Source of the DNA: Aliivibrio salmonicida LFI1238 | GTDB lineage: Bacteria > Pseudomonadota > Gammaproteobacteria > Enterobacterales > Vibrionaceae | NCBI RefSeq assembly: GCF_000196495.1 | Contig: NC_011313.1 | Span: 1-64,000 of the forward strand | Direction of reading: 5' to 3' | DNA: 64,000 bases | Part shown: one piece after another, positions 16,639 to 28,300 of the stretch | Position numbering within the stretch: the first letter of the stretch is position 1 | Layout of the letters: each line of letters starts with the position of its first letter | Made by a program: the position numbers and the translations under genes | Notes under the pieces: model-generated | Told to the model about the DNA's origin: nothing | Databases searched by the model: none | What the model saw: the letters and a program-made list of their open reading frames with translations, nothing else

Positions 16639-17757
16639 ATGAAATCTAAAACACTTCTTGCGTCTTTGGTGAGTGCAGCTTTACTCGTTGGCTGCAGTGA
16701 TGACACGGTGAAAAATACCCCTCCCCAAGCCCCTCTTGTTGTTGCTCATACCGTTGAGTCAATTCAATATCAACAAGGCAAAACCTATATTGGTCGTATT
16801 GAAGCAATGGAAGATGCCTCTATTGTGGCTCATGTTTCTGGCTATATTCAGTCTCGCTCATTTAAAGAAGGCCAAATGGTCACTAAAGGCGATGTACTTT
16901 TCCAAATTGATCCTTCTTCTTTTGAAGCCCAAGTCGCCAATGCAAAAGCAGGTATTACCCAAGCTAATGCTGAATTGAAAAAAGCACAGCTTGATTTCCA
17001 ACGTGGTAAAAATCTTCTCCCTAAAGGCAATATTAGCCAAGCTGAATTTGATGGTTTAACGGCGCAATTATTGAGTGGTGAAGCTCAGGTTGAATCGGCT
17101 CAAGCGCAATTGAAACTTGCAGAAGTGAATCTTTCTTATACGACAATCCTCGCCCCTTTCTCTGGCCGTATTAGTGACAGCAAAGTAAGTCTTGGTGATT
17201 TGGTGTCTTCTGCATCGGGTGAACTGACTACTTTGGTTAGCTTAGACCCGATTCAAACTCGATTTACTATCAGTGAGCGTGAGCGTTTATTGATGGGTAT
17301 TGATCAAGTAAAAGGCGATGGTTCTGGCGCGTCTAACCAAGTTGAAGTTGTGCTTAATCTTGAAAATGGTGAAGAGTATAAACACCTAGGTAAGATTGAT
17401 TACATTAGTAACCGAATTGATCAAACTACGGGCACATTAACGCTTAGAGCATTGGTTGATAACCCTGATTACACTCTTTTACCTGGCCAGCATATCAATG
17501 TAAACCTACGTGAAAAAATACCAACTGACGTTGTGGTGACTCCAAGACGTGCAGTGCAAAGTGATTTAGAAGGCAGTTTTGTCATGGTATTAACTGAAGG
17601 TAATGTGGCAGAAAGACGCAACGTTACTTTGGGTAAACAATTACCAGAAGGCGTGATTATCAGTTCTGGCTTAGAAGCTAATGAGCAAGTACTTGTCAAA
17701 GGATTACAGCGTGTAAGAAACGGAGTTCAGGTTCGTCTAGAGAACGTGGAGTCTTAA
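16639..17757 (+). CDS. RND efflux periplasmic adaptor (AcrA-like lipoprotein)
   Basis: A 372-residue membrane-fusion protein. It has a lipoprotein signal with lipobox LLVGC (Cys19); a barrel-sandwich start (YIGRIEAMEDASIVAHVSGYIQSRSFKEGQMVTKGDVLFQIDP); a coiled hairpin (QANAELKKAQLDFQRGKNLL...QVESAQAQLKLAEVNLSYTTILAPFSGRIS); and C-terminal beta domains (LPGQHINVNLREK...VVTPRRAVQSDLEGSFVMV). It would link an inner-membrane RND pump to an outer-membrane channel. The permease gene starts one base after its stop, but that gene is cut by IS91, so this adaptor probably has no functional partner encoded here. The operator-like repeats upstream suggest control by a repressor encoded elsewhere. Confidence 0.92.
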   Translation: MKSKTLLASLVSAALLVGCSDDTVKNTPPQAPLVVAHTVESIQYQQGKTYIGRIEAMEDASIVAHVSGYIQSRSFKEGQMVTKGDVLFQIDPSSFEAQVANAKAGITQANAELKKAQLDFQRGKNLLPKGNISQAEFDGLTAQLLSGEAQVESAQAQLKLAEVNLSYTTILAPFSGRISDSKVSLGDLVSSASGELTTLVSLDPIQTRFTISERERLLMGIDQVKGDGSGASNQVEVVLNLENGEEYKHLGKIDYISNRIDQTTGTLTLRALVDNPDYTLLPGQHINVNLREKIPTDVVVTPRRAVQSDLEGSFVMVLTEGNVAERRNVTLGKQLPEGVIISSGLEANEQVLVKGLQRVRNGVQVRLENVES

Positions 17758-17758
17758 T

Positions 17759-18441
17759 ATGTTAAGTCGATTTTTTATACAGCGCCCTAAATTCGCTCTG
17801 GTTATTTCTATCATACTCACTCTTGCCGGAGCCATCGCCCTCGCCATTCTTCCTGTGGCGGAATACCCTAAAATCAGCCCGCCTTCAGTGAGCGTGAATG
17901 CGTATTATACAGGAGCAAGCGCAGAGGTAGTAGAACAAGCCATTGCGGATCCAATAGAAACCTCGGTCAACGGCGTTGAGAACATGATTTACATGTCCTC
18001 TAAAAGTGCCAATGATGGGTCGTACTCCCTGAATGTCACCTTTGATGTGGGTACTGATCCAGACATGGCTCAGGTCAACGTTCAGAACCGTGTGGCGCAA
18101 ATCGAATCTAAATTGCCACAAGAAGTACGAATGGTCGGTGTGACCGTTAAAAAGCGCTCGCCTGATTTATTGATGGTATTGAACTTCTATTCTCCTGATG
18201 GAAAATACGATGATCAGTTCTTGGTTAACTACGTAAACTTGAACATCAAAGATCAGTTAGCGCGGGTTACGGGGATAAGTGAAGTTGGTGTTATTGGTGG
18301 GGGTGAATACGCAATGCGTGTTTGGCTAGACCCTGACAAAATGACTAACTTAGGCCTAACAACCTCTGATGTTCAAGCTGCTTTAGCTGAGCAAAACGTA
18401 CAAGTTGCTGCGGGTAAAATTGGTGCTGCACCTTATGCTAG
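17759..18441 (+). pseudogene. RND efflux permease (HAE1/AcrB-like), 5' part only
   Basis: About 227 codons remain of a permease gene that normally has about 1030-1050. The N-terminus is typical: first helix (FFIQRPKFALVISIILTLAGAIALAILP), VAEYPKISPPSVSVNAYYTGASAEVVEQ, and porter-domain motifs up to VWLDPDKMTNLGLTTSDVQAALAEQNVQVAAGKIGAAPYA. The frame then runs into IS91 at 18442 and stops after two more codons. The other side of the IS91 is intergenic DNA, not the rest of the permease, so the 3' three quarters have been deleted or moved. The product cannot pump. Confidence 0.92.
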
Positions 18442-19873
18442 AAGGTAAGGAATTTGAATGTTGCTGAGTTAGCATTGGCCCGTCTAAAAAAGCCAATTTC
18501 ACCATCGCTGTTTTTTTAAAAGGTATCGAAAATATAATTATCGGGGATTTTATAACTGTTTTAGCCCTATTTCATGAGTTTTAGATACACTTATCCTACA
18601 AACCTTATTATGCTGCCCTCAATTCTGACTGAACTATCGCATGGGTGACTAAATCATTGACCGAATTTCCGACTCGGAAATTCGTAAACACCAGACGACT
18701 TTCACATAAAATACATTCGTACGGATCTACTTTTACATATCCTTTTAACATTGCGGCATACCCTGGCATTTTCGGCTCAGCTTCTATTGTCATACCTAAA
18801 GCTGCATAAACTCTAGGCAGAGCTTCTCCACGACGACGCATTGATAAAAAACCGTAGTATCGGATCATCTTGAAATGTTTATCAGGATAGTGCTCTACTA
18901 TCCGTCTTATCATCTCTTCTGGTGATAATGTTAGGCTGTCTGTTGTTCCTGTTCGATGGTCTAAATAATTAAACGTTATCATTCCGCCTTTGGCGTAATG
19001 ACTTAAACGTGACGCTGAAATCGGGGGCCGTTTTAAATACCGACCAAGATAGTTCATCGTCGGTTTTACATTATTTGTCTTTTTAGCAAAATGAAGCTTC
19101 CAACGACGATTATATTGACTGCTTAAAAAGCGTGACCAATCCGTTTTATTACGGATATAGGGGCATTCTTCGCTTGATAAATCAAGCTCATAATAAGCCT
19201 TACCCAATAAACTGACGATAGCCGCTCTCCAACAAGGCTCTGTCGTTTTCATTTGGAAGTAAATGGGTTTCCATAAACCGGTACGTTCACAAATTCCCCC
19301 ACGAGTGACCGATAAATGTAAGTGCGTATTCCAATTCAGTTTTCGACCGTAAGTATGAAGAGCACAAAAGATACCGACATCTATTCCTTTATCTTTTGCC
19401 CATCCCAGCAGAATGTTTGCAGCACATTTGAATAATTTATTTAACAAACGGTTATGACGAAAGATAGGCCATAGCGTGTTTGGAAGGGTAAAGGTGATGT
19501 GTTGATATTCGCATTCAGGGAAGACATGTTGTTGCTTTTGTATCCATCGCTCTGTGGCTTTCATGCCACAGCTACTGCACGCTCGAGATTTACAGGTTTG
19601 GTGAATATATTTGATATGGGTACAGTCAGGGTTGCAACAATGATATTCGCGAGAGCCAAAAGCCGCTGTCCCACAGGACAGCATCTTTGTGACATTTTCA
19701 ATCACGACCGCTCTTAGGTTAGCTTTGTTATTATGAAGAAATTTAAGCCCGTTATTTTGACTATTAAATAATTGTTTCAGGGGTTTATATGCGTGCATGG
19801 CGATAGGATAAACGATTTATTGGCAACAATGGAAGAGGTTGAGTCCTTTTGATTTGCGCCGTAGGCGCCTATT
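18442..19873 (-). mobile_element. IS91-family element, copy 1
   Basis: A 1432-bp element with one transposase gene. Boundaries come from comparing three copies. The end upstream of the transposase is AATAGGCGCC..., next to the tetranucleotide GAAC (GTTC at 19874-19877 on the plus strand); the other end is at AAGGTAAGGAATTTG. There are no target duplications, as expected for a rolling-circle (Y2) element. GCGCC-GTA-GGCGC near the GAAC end and ATTGGC...GCCAAT near the other end are potential terminal hairpins. It has cut an RND permease gene and sits beside the terminator of the OmpA/TolC operon. Confidence 0.88.
18608..19798 (-). CDS. IS91-family transposase
   Basis: A 396-residue rolling-circle transposase. 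It has an N-terminal zinc-binding region (CCNPDCTHIKYIHQTCKSRACSSCG), the HUH-like metal-binding motif in LNWNTHLHLSVTRGG, and a tyrosine-containing active-site segment (MNYLGRYLKRPPIS). It differs from the other copies by loss of one Trp codon (RHNRLLNKL instead of RHNRWLLNKL) and Gly for Trp in SQNNGLKF. It is the only copy in the window without an interruption, so it could supply transposase in trans if those changes are tolerated. Confidence 0.9.
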   Translation of the reverse strand: MHAYKPLKQLFNSQNNGLKFLHNNKANLRAVVIENVTKMLSCGTAAFGSREYHCCNPDCTHIKYIHQTCKSRACSSCGMKATERWIQKQQHVFPECEYQHITFTLPNTLWPIFRHNRLLNKLFKCAANILLGWAKDKGIDVGIFCALHTYGRKLNWNTHLHLSVTRGGICERTGLWKPIYFQMKTTEPCWRAAIVSLLGKAYYELDLSSEECPYIRNKTDWSRFLSSQYNRRWKLHFAKKTNNVKPTMNYLGRYLKRPPISASRLSHYAKGGMITFNYLDHRTGTTDSLTLSPEEMIRRIVEHYPDKHFKMIRYYGFLSMRRRGEALPRVYAALGMTIEAEPKMPGYAAMLKGYVKVDPYECILCESRLVFTNFRVGNSVNDLVTHAIVQSELRAA

Positions 19874-19883
19874 GTTCTCGCTA

Positions 19884-19914
19884 TAAAAAAATGGGCGTTT
19901 ATCGCCCATTTTTT
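19884..19914. terminator. Terminator of the TolC/OmpA operon
   Basis: AATGGGCG-TTTAT-CGCCCATT with long A and T runs on both sides forms an 8-bp GC-rich stem extended by A:T pairs. It lies 17 bp after the stop of the OmpA-like lipoprotein gene on the minus strand. Confidence 0.85.
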
Positions 19915-19930
19915 ATTCATTGTGAAATTG

Positions 19931-20536
19931 TTATTTCTTTTTACGTGTAAATATATTCCATTCGTCGACTACATCACCTTTGAAACCAACAACCGTTGCA
20001 ACCACTCGACGATTTAAAGCGTGACTAACTGCTGAATCCCCTTTAGCTGTTAATAAGGTATCACCAAAACCTATCGTTTCAATTTTGTCCGGATTAACAC
20101 CATAATTAATCAAAGCAACACGTACTGCAGATGCTCTAAGTTCAGATAAGCGAATGTTGTATTCTGCATTACCTTGTTGACTTGCAAAACCTTGAAGTTG
20201 AATTGAAGTTTCTGGATATTCAGCCAGAAATTCAGCCATTGTTCTTATTTCACTTTTGAAAATAGGTGATATTTCTGATGAATTGTTAGCAAAAAGAATC
20301 TTTAAATCTTTTTTATCTGATTGCTCTACGTATTCGGCACAACCATCATTATCAATTTGAGCGCCTCTTGGTGTTCCTGGGCAGATATCTCGAGCGTTAA
20401 TAACGCCATCGTTATCATTATCTCGTAGGTCTGCGATCTGAGAGGGAGCGGGTGTTTCAATATAATCCTTGTCGCCAGAGACACATGCCGTCAAAAAAAG
20501 ACTCGTAATAAGGGTTGGGTAAATTAATTTTTTCAT
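19931..20536 (-). CDS. OmpA-family lipoprotein
   Basis: A 201-residue outer-membrane lipoprotein with lipobox LTAC (Cys18). Residues about 37-65 hold a calcium-binding thrombospondin type 3-like motif (DNDNDGVINARDICPGTPRGAQIDNDGC). The C-terminal half is an OmpA peptidoglycan-binding domain (ILFANNSSEIS...LQGFASQQGNAEYNIRLSELRASAVRVALINYGV...GFGDTLL...ALNRRVVA). It follows the TolC-type gene by two bases, so they form an operon. Pairing of a TolC-like channel with an OmpA-like lipoprotein next to a giant adhesin is common for type I secreted adhesins. It probably anchors the export channel to the cell wall, which is an inference. Confidence 0.9.
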   Translation of the reverse strand: MKKLIYPTLITSLFLTACVSGDKDYIETPAPSQIADLRDNDNDGVINARDICPGTPRGAQIDNDGCAEYVEQSDKKDLKILFANNSSEISPIFKSEIRTMAEFLAEYPETSIQLQGFASQQGNAEYNIRLSELRASAVRVALINYGVNPDKIETIGFGDTLLTAKGDSAVSHALNRRVVATVVGFKGDVVDEWNIFTRKKK

Positions 20537-20538
20537 TC

Positions 20539-21861
20539 TTATTTCTCCTCTTCTTTAGATTTTTGTGAATTCCATTCTTTAGGGGTATCAATAAGTAATG
20601 ATGGAATCAATGTACCTGTTGCATGCAATACTCTAAATTTTGCAAACTGTTCAGCGTAATGGGCATCTAGGTAAGATTTTCTGGCTTCAAATAATTCGTT
20701 TTCTGTGTTTAATAGATCCAAAAGAGTTCGCTTCCCAATACGATATTGTTTTTCATAAGCAATAACTGTATCGGAGGCTGCATCAACATGATCGGCTAAG
20801 AATTCTTTCTGTTGTAATGTTAAATCTAGCGCACTCCATGATAGACGAAATCCTTCTTCAACGTTTCGATAAGCACTATCTCGCAGATCTTTTGCCATAT
20901 TTAATTGATAAGCACTTTTTTCTGATTGTGCATTATCACTTCCGCCGTTATATAAGTTGTAACGCATGCGAACCATTGCTGAAAATTCGTCACTGCTTCC
21001 TTCTATACCACCAGCATCATCACGCCAAGTTTGAGCTGCTTCAAAAGAGAGCGTCGGGTAATTGGTGCCTTTAGATTGTGCGTATTGATATTTTGCAGCT
21101 TGAATGTCGGACTGTGCAATAAGGATGACTGGATGGTGTTCGTAAGCTCGCTCTACGCCTTCTTGTAGGCTTAAAGGCAGCGTATTTGCATCAGCTCTAG
21201 GATATATGAGTGCTTGAGGTGGAGAGCCGACTATTTGAGTAAAGACGGTATGCGTATCAAATAAATTATTTTGTGCTGCAAGTAAATTACCGTGGGCACG
21301 TGCAATACGAGCTTCTACTTGAGATACATCGGCTGTTGAACCTATTCCTGATTCTGCTCTTTTCTTTATGTCTTTATATATTTTTTTATGAATTGCTAAG
21401 TTGCTTTCAGAAAGAGCGAGGATTTCGGTTGCTTTAACCGCATCTAGGTAGACTTGGGATACATCTAATGCTTTATTTTCACCAAGAGAGATGAGTTGTA
21501 ACCGAGCCGATTCGGCTTCAGCTTGGGTACGATCCATATCATTAATCGTACTTGAACCATCCCAAATTAGCTGAGTTAAAGACAATGTTGCATCTTTTCT
21601 CGTTAAGCTTGTGTCATCACCATTATTAGGTGCAGGATTAATGTTTTCAAGTCCAATCCCCGCATCTAAGTCAATAGAAGGTAAGTAATTACCAGAAACA
21701 CTATTGCTGTCTTCAACGTAACTCATATAAGCGTTATATGCTTTCTTAACCTCAGGGTTTGTCGTTAGAGTTTGTGATATTGCTTGCTCTAAGGTCTGGG
21801 CCTGAGTTGATACGCTCAAAACTAGCAAGCTACTGCACGTCGCAAGTTTGATCCATTTCAA
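20539..21861 (-). CDS. TolC-family outer-membrane channel (adhesin export)
   Basis: A 440-residue TolC/LapE/AggA-type outer-membrane factor. It has a cleavable signal peptide (LATCSSLLVLSVSTQAQ) and two repeated coiled-coil/beta halves. The first includes EVKKAYNAYMSY, VSQVYLDAVKATEIL and KKRAESGIGSTADVSQVEARIARAHGNL; the second includes HPVILIAQSDIQAAKYQYAQSKG and EKQYRIGKRTLLDLLNTENELFEARKSYLDA. GIGSTADVSQVEAR and GKRTLLDLLNTENE are the hallmark helix-turn motifs. It should form the outer-membrane pore of a type I secretion machine. It is transcribed divergently from the giant adhesin gene, which is its likely cargo. Confidence 0.92.
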   Translation of the reverse strand: MKWIKLATCSSLLVLSVSTQAQTLEQAISQTLTTNPEVKKAYNAYMSYVEDSNSVSGNYLPSIDLDAGIGLENINPAPNNGDDTSLTRKDATLSLTQLIWDGSSTINDMDRTQAEAESARLQLISLGENKALDVSQVYLDAVKATEILALSESNLAIHKKIYKDIKKRAESGIGSTADVSQVEARIARAHGNLLAAQNNLFDTHTVFTQIVGSPPQALIYPRADANTLPLSLQEGVERAYEHHPVILIAQSDIQAAKYQYAQSKGTNYPTLSFEAAQTWRDDAGGIEGSSDEFSAMVRMRYNLYNGGSDNAQSEKSAYQLNMAKDLRDSAYRNVEEGFRLSWSALDLTLQQKEFLADHVDAASDTVIAYEKQYRIGKRTLLDLLNTENELFEARKSYLDAHYAEQFAKFRVLHATGTLIPSLLIDTPKEWNSQKSKEEEK

Positions 21862-22395
21862 AGTGTTTCTCCTAATTATCGTATCTTTTGAACAACTTTA
21901 ATGAGCACGATATTTTTAATAAATTCTAGTTAACTTAATAGTGATACACATAGGTAAATGGTATGTGTCTATTTCGTTTTTTATATATGACTGAAATGCT
22001 ACGTTATCTCTTATAAAAAAGCAAAAATTAACCTATTGAAAATCAATCGATAAATAGTCTCTCACAAACAAAAAACGAATAACTTGATGCCGTTTTGAAA
22101 ATGACAATAAAAACATAGTAAAAATAAGTCTTGAATTCGAGAATATAGTGGCAAATATTTTTTAGAACTATTTTTATAAATTACTAATTGGAATTAACCT
22201 CACATTTTGTGACTCACTTAAAATAATAGGGAAATAATATTATTTAGACAAATTAGATTCGCCTTTTTTGTTTATTTTACGCGCTTTATGAATGTGGTCA
22301 CAATGTTAACTGTATGCTAAATTATGTATATAAGTGCGGCGTATTTATTGGTTAATTGTATGTGTTGTGAATAAATGGATTTGGGAAATAACGTT
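21862..22395. promoter_or_regulatory. AT-rich divergent control region of adhesin and TolC genes
   Basis: This 534-bp gap separates the divergent TolC operon and the adhesin gene. It is very AT-rich. Near the adhesin end a TGTGGTCACA palindrome and a TATGCTAAAT box (about 22295-22325) are possible promoter elements. No gene, tRNA or strong terminator is visible. The promoters of both transcripts must lie here, but I cannot place them with confidence. Confidence 0.4.
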
Positions 22396-25300
22396 ATGGC
22401 GATTAAAACATCAACAAATGACAAACAAATTATTGTGATTGATAAAAACGGTAACCTGAAGTTAATGACTTCTGGTGAAACAGTTTTACCTGGTGACGTC
22501 GTTCTTGAAAAGGATTCTGGCGAGGTATTTGTCAATCGTGATGATTTACCAAAAGATAATAATAATGAAATTAAAGATATCTTGGATGCTATTGTTGATG
22601 GTAAAGACCCTAGTTTAGTTTCTGATTCTCCTGCTGCAGGTGAAGAAAGTGGTTCAAGTTTAACGACTTCTACTGAAATTGAACGGGTAGGAAAAAGCAC
22701 GATTGCTGAAACCGATTTTGATACGTCATCTTTAGAAGCTTTAGGTTTATCTAAAACCCAAAGCTTAACATTGTTAGATCAATATAAGTTCTACAAAGAG
22801 ACCGGAAGTTTTGATAATCCAATAAATATTGGGAATATAATTAACCAAAAAGTTGGTTTTGTTGTTGATTCAAACCTTTCAGATAATACGATTTCAGAAA
22901 ATGCGGCAATAGGGGATGTGGTTAACATCACCGGTTTAGCTACGGATCCGGATGGAGATGTGGTGAGCTACACCCTGTCTCAAGATGATATTGATGCGGG
23001 TTTATTTGCGATTGACGCCACCACGGGTGTGGTGACAGTGATTGGTAATCTGGATCATGACACGGCACCGTCTCACTCGATTGATATTATTGCGACTTCC
23101 ACCGATGGCTCAACCAGCACGGGCAGTTTTGACATCACGGTAACGGATGCGGATGGTACGCTGGCGGGCGGCGGCGATACGGATAATCCGGTGGGTCCGG
23201 TAACCGATTCAAATGCATCAGATAATACGATTTCAGAAAATGCAGCAATAGGGGATGTGGTTAACATCTCCGGTTTGGCAACGGATCCGGATGGAGATGC
23301 GGTGAGCTACACCTTATCTGCGGCGGACATTGCGGCCGGTTTATTTGCGATTGATGCGACTACGGGTGTGGTGACAGTGATTGGTAATCTGGATCATGAG
23401 CTTAATGATACTCACTCGATTGAGATTATTGCTACTTCTACCGATGGCTCAACCAGTACCGATTCATTTACGATAAACGTGACGGATGCGGATGGTACGT
23501 TGCCGGGGGGCGGCGATACGGATAATCCGGTGGGTCCGGTTACCGATTCAAATGCATCAGATAATACGATTTCAGAAAATGCAGCGATAGGGGATGTGGT
23601 TAACATCACCGGTTTAGCAACGGATCCGGATGGGGATATGGTGACTTACACCCTATCTCAAGATGATATTGATGCAGGCTTATTTGCTATCGATGCCACC
23701 ACGGGCGTGGTGACGGTGATTGGTAATCTGGATCATGAGCTTAATGAGACTCACTCTATTGAGATTATTGCTACTTCTACCGATGGCTCAACCAGTACCG
23801 ATTCATTTACGATAAACGTGACGGATGCGGATGGTACGCTGCCGGGTGGCGGTGATACGGATAATCCGGTGGGTCCGGTTACCGATTCAAATGCATCAGA
23901 TAATACGATTTCAGAAAATGCGGCAATAGGCGATGTGGTTAACATCACCGGTTTGGCGACGGATCCCGATGGAGATACGGTGACTTACACCCTGTCTCAA
24001 GATGATATTGATGCGGGTTTATTTGCGATTGACGCCACCACGGGTGTGGTGACAGTGATTGGTAATCTGGATCATGAGCTTAATGAGACTCACTCGATTG
24101 AGATTATTGCTACTTCTACCGATGGCTCAACCAGTACCGATTCATTTACGATAAACGTGACGGATGCGGATGGTACGCTGCCGGGTGGCGGTGATACGGA
24201 TAATCCGGTGGGTCCGGTTACCGATTCAAATGCATCAGATAATACGATTTCAGAAAATGCGGCAATAGGCGATGTGGTTAACATCACCGGTTTGGCGACG
24301 GATCCCGATGGAGATACGGTGACTTACACCCTATCTCAAGATGATATTGATGCGGGTTTATTTGCGATTGACGCCACCACGGGCGTGGTGACGGTGATTG
24401 GCAATTTGGATCATGAGACGGCGCCGTCTCACTCTATTGAGATTATTGCTACTTCTACCGATGGCTCAACCAGTACCGATTCATTTACGATAAACGTGAC
24501 GGATGCGGATGGTACGCTGCCGGGTGGCGGTGATACGGATAATCCGGTGGGTCCGGTAACCGATTCAAATGATTCAGATAATACGATTTCAGAAAATGCA
24601 GCAATAGGGGATGTGGTAAATATTATTGGTTTGGCAACAGATCCCGATGGCGATGCAGTGAGCTACAGTTTATCTGCGGCGGACATTGCGGCCGGTTTAT
24701 TTGCGATTGATGCGACTACGGGTGTGGTGACAGTGATTGGTAATCTGGATCATGAGCTTAATGATACTCACTCGATTGAGATTATTGCTACCTCCACCGA
24801 TGGTTCAACCAATACGGGCAGTTTTGACATCACGGTAACGGATGCGGATGGTACGTTGCCGGGTGGCGGCGATACGGATAATCCGGTGGGTCCGGTTACC
24901 GATTCAAATGCATCAGATAATACGATTTCAGAAAATGCCGAGATAGGGGATGTGGTTAACATCACCGGTTTGGCAACGGATCCGGATGGAGATGCGGTGA
25001 GCTACAGTTTATCTGCGGCGGACATTGCGGCCGGTCTATTTGCGATTGACGCCACCACGGGTGTGGTGACGGTGATTGGCAATTTAGATCATGACACGGC
25101 GCCGTCTCACTCAATTGATATTATTGCGACCTCCACCGATGGCTCAACCAGTACCGGTTCATTTACGATAAACGTGACGGATGCGGATGGTACGCAACCG
25201 GGTGGCGGCGATACGGATAATCCGGTGGGTCCGGTTACCGATTCAAATGCGTCAGATAATACAATTTCAGAGAATGCGGCAATAGGGGATGTGGTTAACA

Positions 25301-28300
25301 TCACCGGTTTGGCGACGGATCCCGATGGAGATACGGTGACGTACACCCTATCTCAAGATGATATTGATGCAGGCTTATTTGCTATCGATGCCACCACGGG
25401 CGTGGTGACGGTGATTGGCAATTTAGATCATGACACGGCGCCGTCTCACTCAATTGATATTATTGCGACCTCCACCGATGGATCAACCAGTACCGGTTCA
25501 TTTACGATAAACGTGACGGATGCGGATGGTACGCAACCGGGTGGCGGCGATACGGATAATCCGGTGGGTCCGGTAACCGATTCAAATGCGTCAGATAATA
25601 CAATTTCAGAGAATGCGGCAATAGGAGATGTGGTTAACATCACCGGTTTAGCAACGGATCCGGATGGGGATGTGGTGACTTACACCCTATCTCAAGATGA
25701 TATTGATGCAGGCTTATTTGCTATCGATGCCACCACGGGCGTGGTGACGGTGATTGGCAATTTGGATCATGACACGACGCCGTCTCACTCGATTGATATC
25801 ATTGCGACCTCAACCGATGGCTCAACCAGTACCGATTCATTTACGATAAACGTGACGGATGCAGAGGGTACGCTGCCGGGCGGCGGCGATACGGATAATC
25901 CGGTGGGTCCGGTAACCGATTCAAATGCATCAGATAATACGATTTCAGAAAATGCAGCAATAGGGGATGTGGTTAACATCACCGGTTTGGCGACGGATCC
26001 GGATGGAGATGCGGTGAGCTACACCTTATCTCCGGCGGACATTGCGGCCGATTTATTTGCGATTGACGCCACCACGGGCGTGGTGACGGTGATTGGTAAT
26101 CTGGATCATGAGCTTAATGAGACTCACTCGATTGAGATTATTGCTACTTCTACCGATGGCTCAACCAGTACCGATTCATTTACGATAAACGTGACGGATG
26201 CGGATGGTACGTTGCCGGGTGGCGGCGATACGGATAATCCGGTGGGTCCGGTAACCGATTCAAATGCATCAGATAATACAATTTCAGAAAATGCAGCAAT
26301 AGGCGATGTGGTAAATATTATTGGTTTGGCAACAGATCCCGACGGCGATGCAGTGAGCTACAGTTTATCTCCGGCAGACATTGCGGCCGGTCTATTTGCT
26401 ATTGATGCCACCACGGGTGTGGTGACAGTCATTGGTAATCTGGATTTTGAAACCGAAGAACAACATCAAATCGAGATAATTGCCATATCAACCGATGGGT
26501 CAATGAGCACTGAAACTTTTACCATTAATGTGTCTGATTTTGATGAAATTGCCCCTGATGCACCAATTATCACGAACATAACGGATGATTCCATCGCTAG
26601 TGATTATTCTAAAGTAACGATGAATGGTACAGGAGAACCCGGTGCGAGTATTATGTTATTTGATGACAGTGGGGTTCAATTAAATACAACTCAAATATTG
26701 GTATCTAATGATGGCAGTTGGAGTTTTGATATATCGAATGTTTCGGGTATCGATCATAACGAAAATGAAATATTCACAGTGAAACAAATGGACGCAGCTG
26801 GCAACATAAGTGACCCGTCAGAGGTGGTACATTATTATCATGGCGATTTAGTTACTCCTATTACTGAAAGTTCAGATGATTATGTATTGCTAGGCTCTGG
26901 TGATGATTATCTTACCGTTGGTAGTGATGACAATAATGACTACTTGGTTTCTGATGGTGGGGCGGGAACAGATACCGCGATACTTAATTTCGCTCTTGCT
27001 ACCGCCAATATTATGTTAAATGATGATGGTTCAATCACGATTACGGAAATGAATGGGGACGTAAATACATTCATTGAATTTGAAGAGTTTGAATTCACAG
27101 ATGGTAATAAATCGGCTGATGAATTGTTCTCTCCTGAAGTGACAATTGCTCGAGATGAAGATGACATTATTAATAGTGATCGTGAACAAATTACCTATGA
27201 AATAAAACTACCCGCAGGTGCTGTCATTGGCGCAATATTATCTATTATTGTCGAAGGTAATTTAATTGAAACGATAACGTTAGATCAATCACATCTTGAT
27301 TCTGGTGTTATAAATCGAGATCTCAATATTGTTGATGTTACTGATGGTTCATTGGATGTTTCGGCTGAAATTGTGTATCCAAATCAACCACAAGGCAGTG
27401 AGTTCAAAGATACTGACGCACTTGATATAAATATTGATCCTATCGCGACAGATTTTGAACTTAATCTAATCAATGATTCAAGCATTCAATTTAGTTTTGA
27501 ACCGCATGTCAGTGACACTGAAGATGACGTTAATCAAAATGATGGGAAAGCGACAACTATTGAGATCATGGATCTTCCGGAATTAGGCTCGCTTTACCTT
27601 GTTGATGGAAATACTCGAACTGAAATTACAGAATCTACGGTGTTAACTGAAGATTCCCAAATTGAATATGTTTTGAATAGTACGATTAATGATGATTTGA
27701 GTTTTAATGCAACGGATGATTTTGCACCTAATTATAATAATGGGACGGTGACATCTTTCACGCTAGCTAGCGGTGTTATTGTTTCTGGTGGTACTTATTC
27801 TGGAACAAGACCGGATACTACAAGTACATTAACAGCGGATGAACTTTACTACGATTCAGCAACAAACGAGACAGGGCTTGGTGTTGGCAATAGTGAAATA
27901 GATGTAAATTCAAAAGACTATATTGAAGTGGATTTCACTGATGTTGGTAATGCCAATACAACCGATGTTGATATTAGAGAAGTTAATATTGATTTTGGTA
28001 GTGTCTTTGGTAATTATTCAGAAAATAGTAATGCGAATGCTGAAATTCATATCTTATTATTTAAAGATGGGGTTCTTGTTGGAGAAAGCCCTTATATCTT
28101 CGATGATGAAACTCATAATGTTTATGATGGTAGCGGTGAGTTTACCGCTAATCTCCAGCTTGATAGCGGCTTTGACCAAATTCGGGTTTATACCGTTCAT
28201 GGAGAGGGTTCCACTGCGTCAAATTCGAATGTGACATTGCAAGGTGTTGAAGTTGTTGATGCTATGGTGAGTGAATCTATTCCTTATGAAGTGACAGACA

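Noticed and set aside
18442..18455. Shared EFECC-like end of two RND fragments as a conserved protein tail
   Set aside because: The bases are the terminus of IS91 in both places, not RND sequence.
23073..25982. A ladder of minus-strand ORFs of about 65 codons spaced by 339 bp
   Set aside because: They are antisense shadows of the adhesin repeats; spacing equals the repeat length and they have no ribosome sites.
22867..26550. Possible CRISPR or satellite array from long tandem repeats
   Set aside because: The repeats are in one open reading frame and encode cadherin-like domains.
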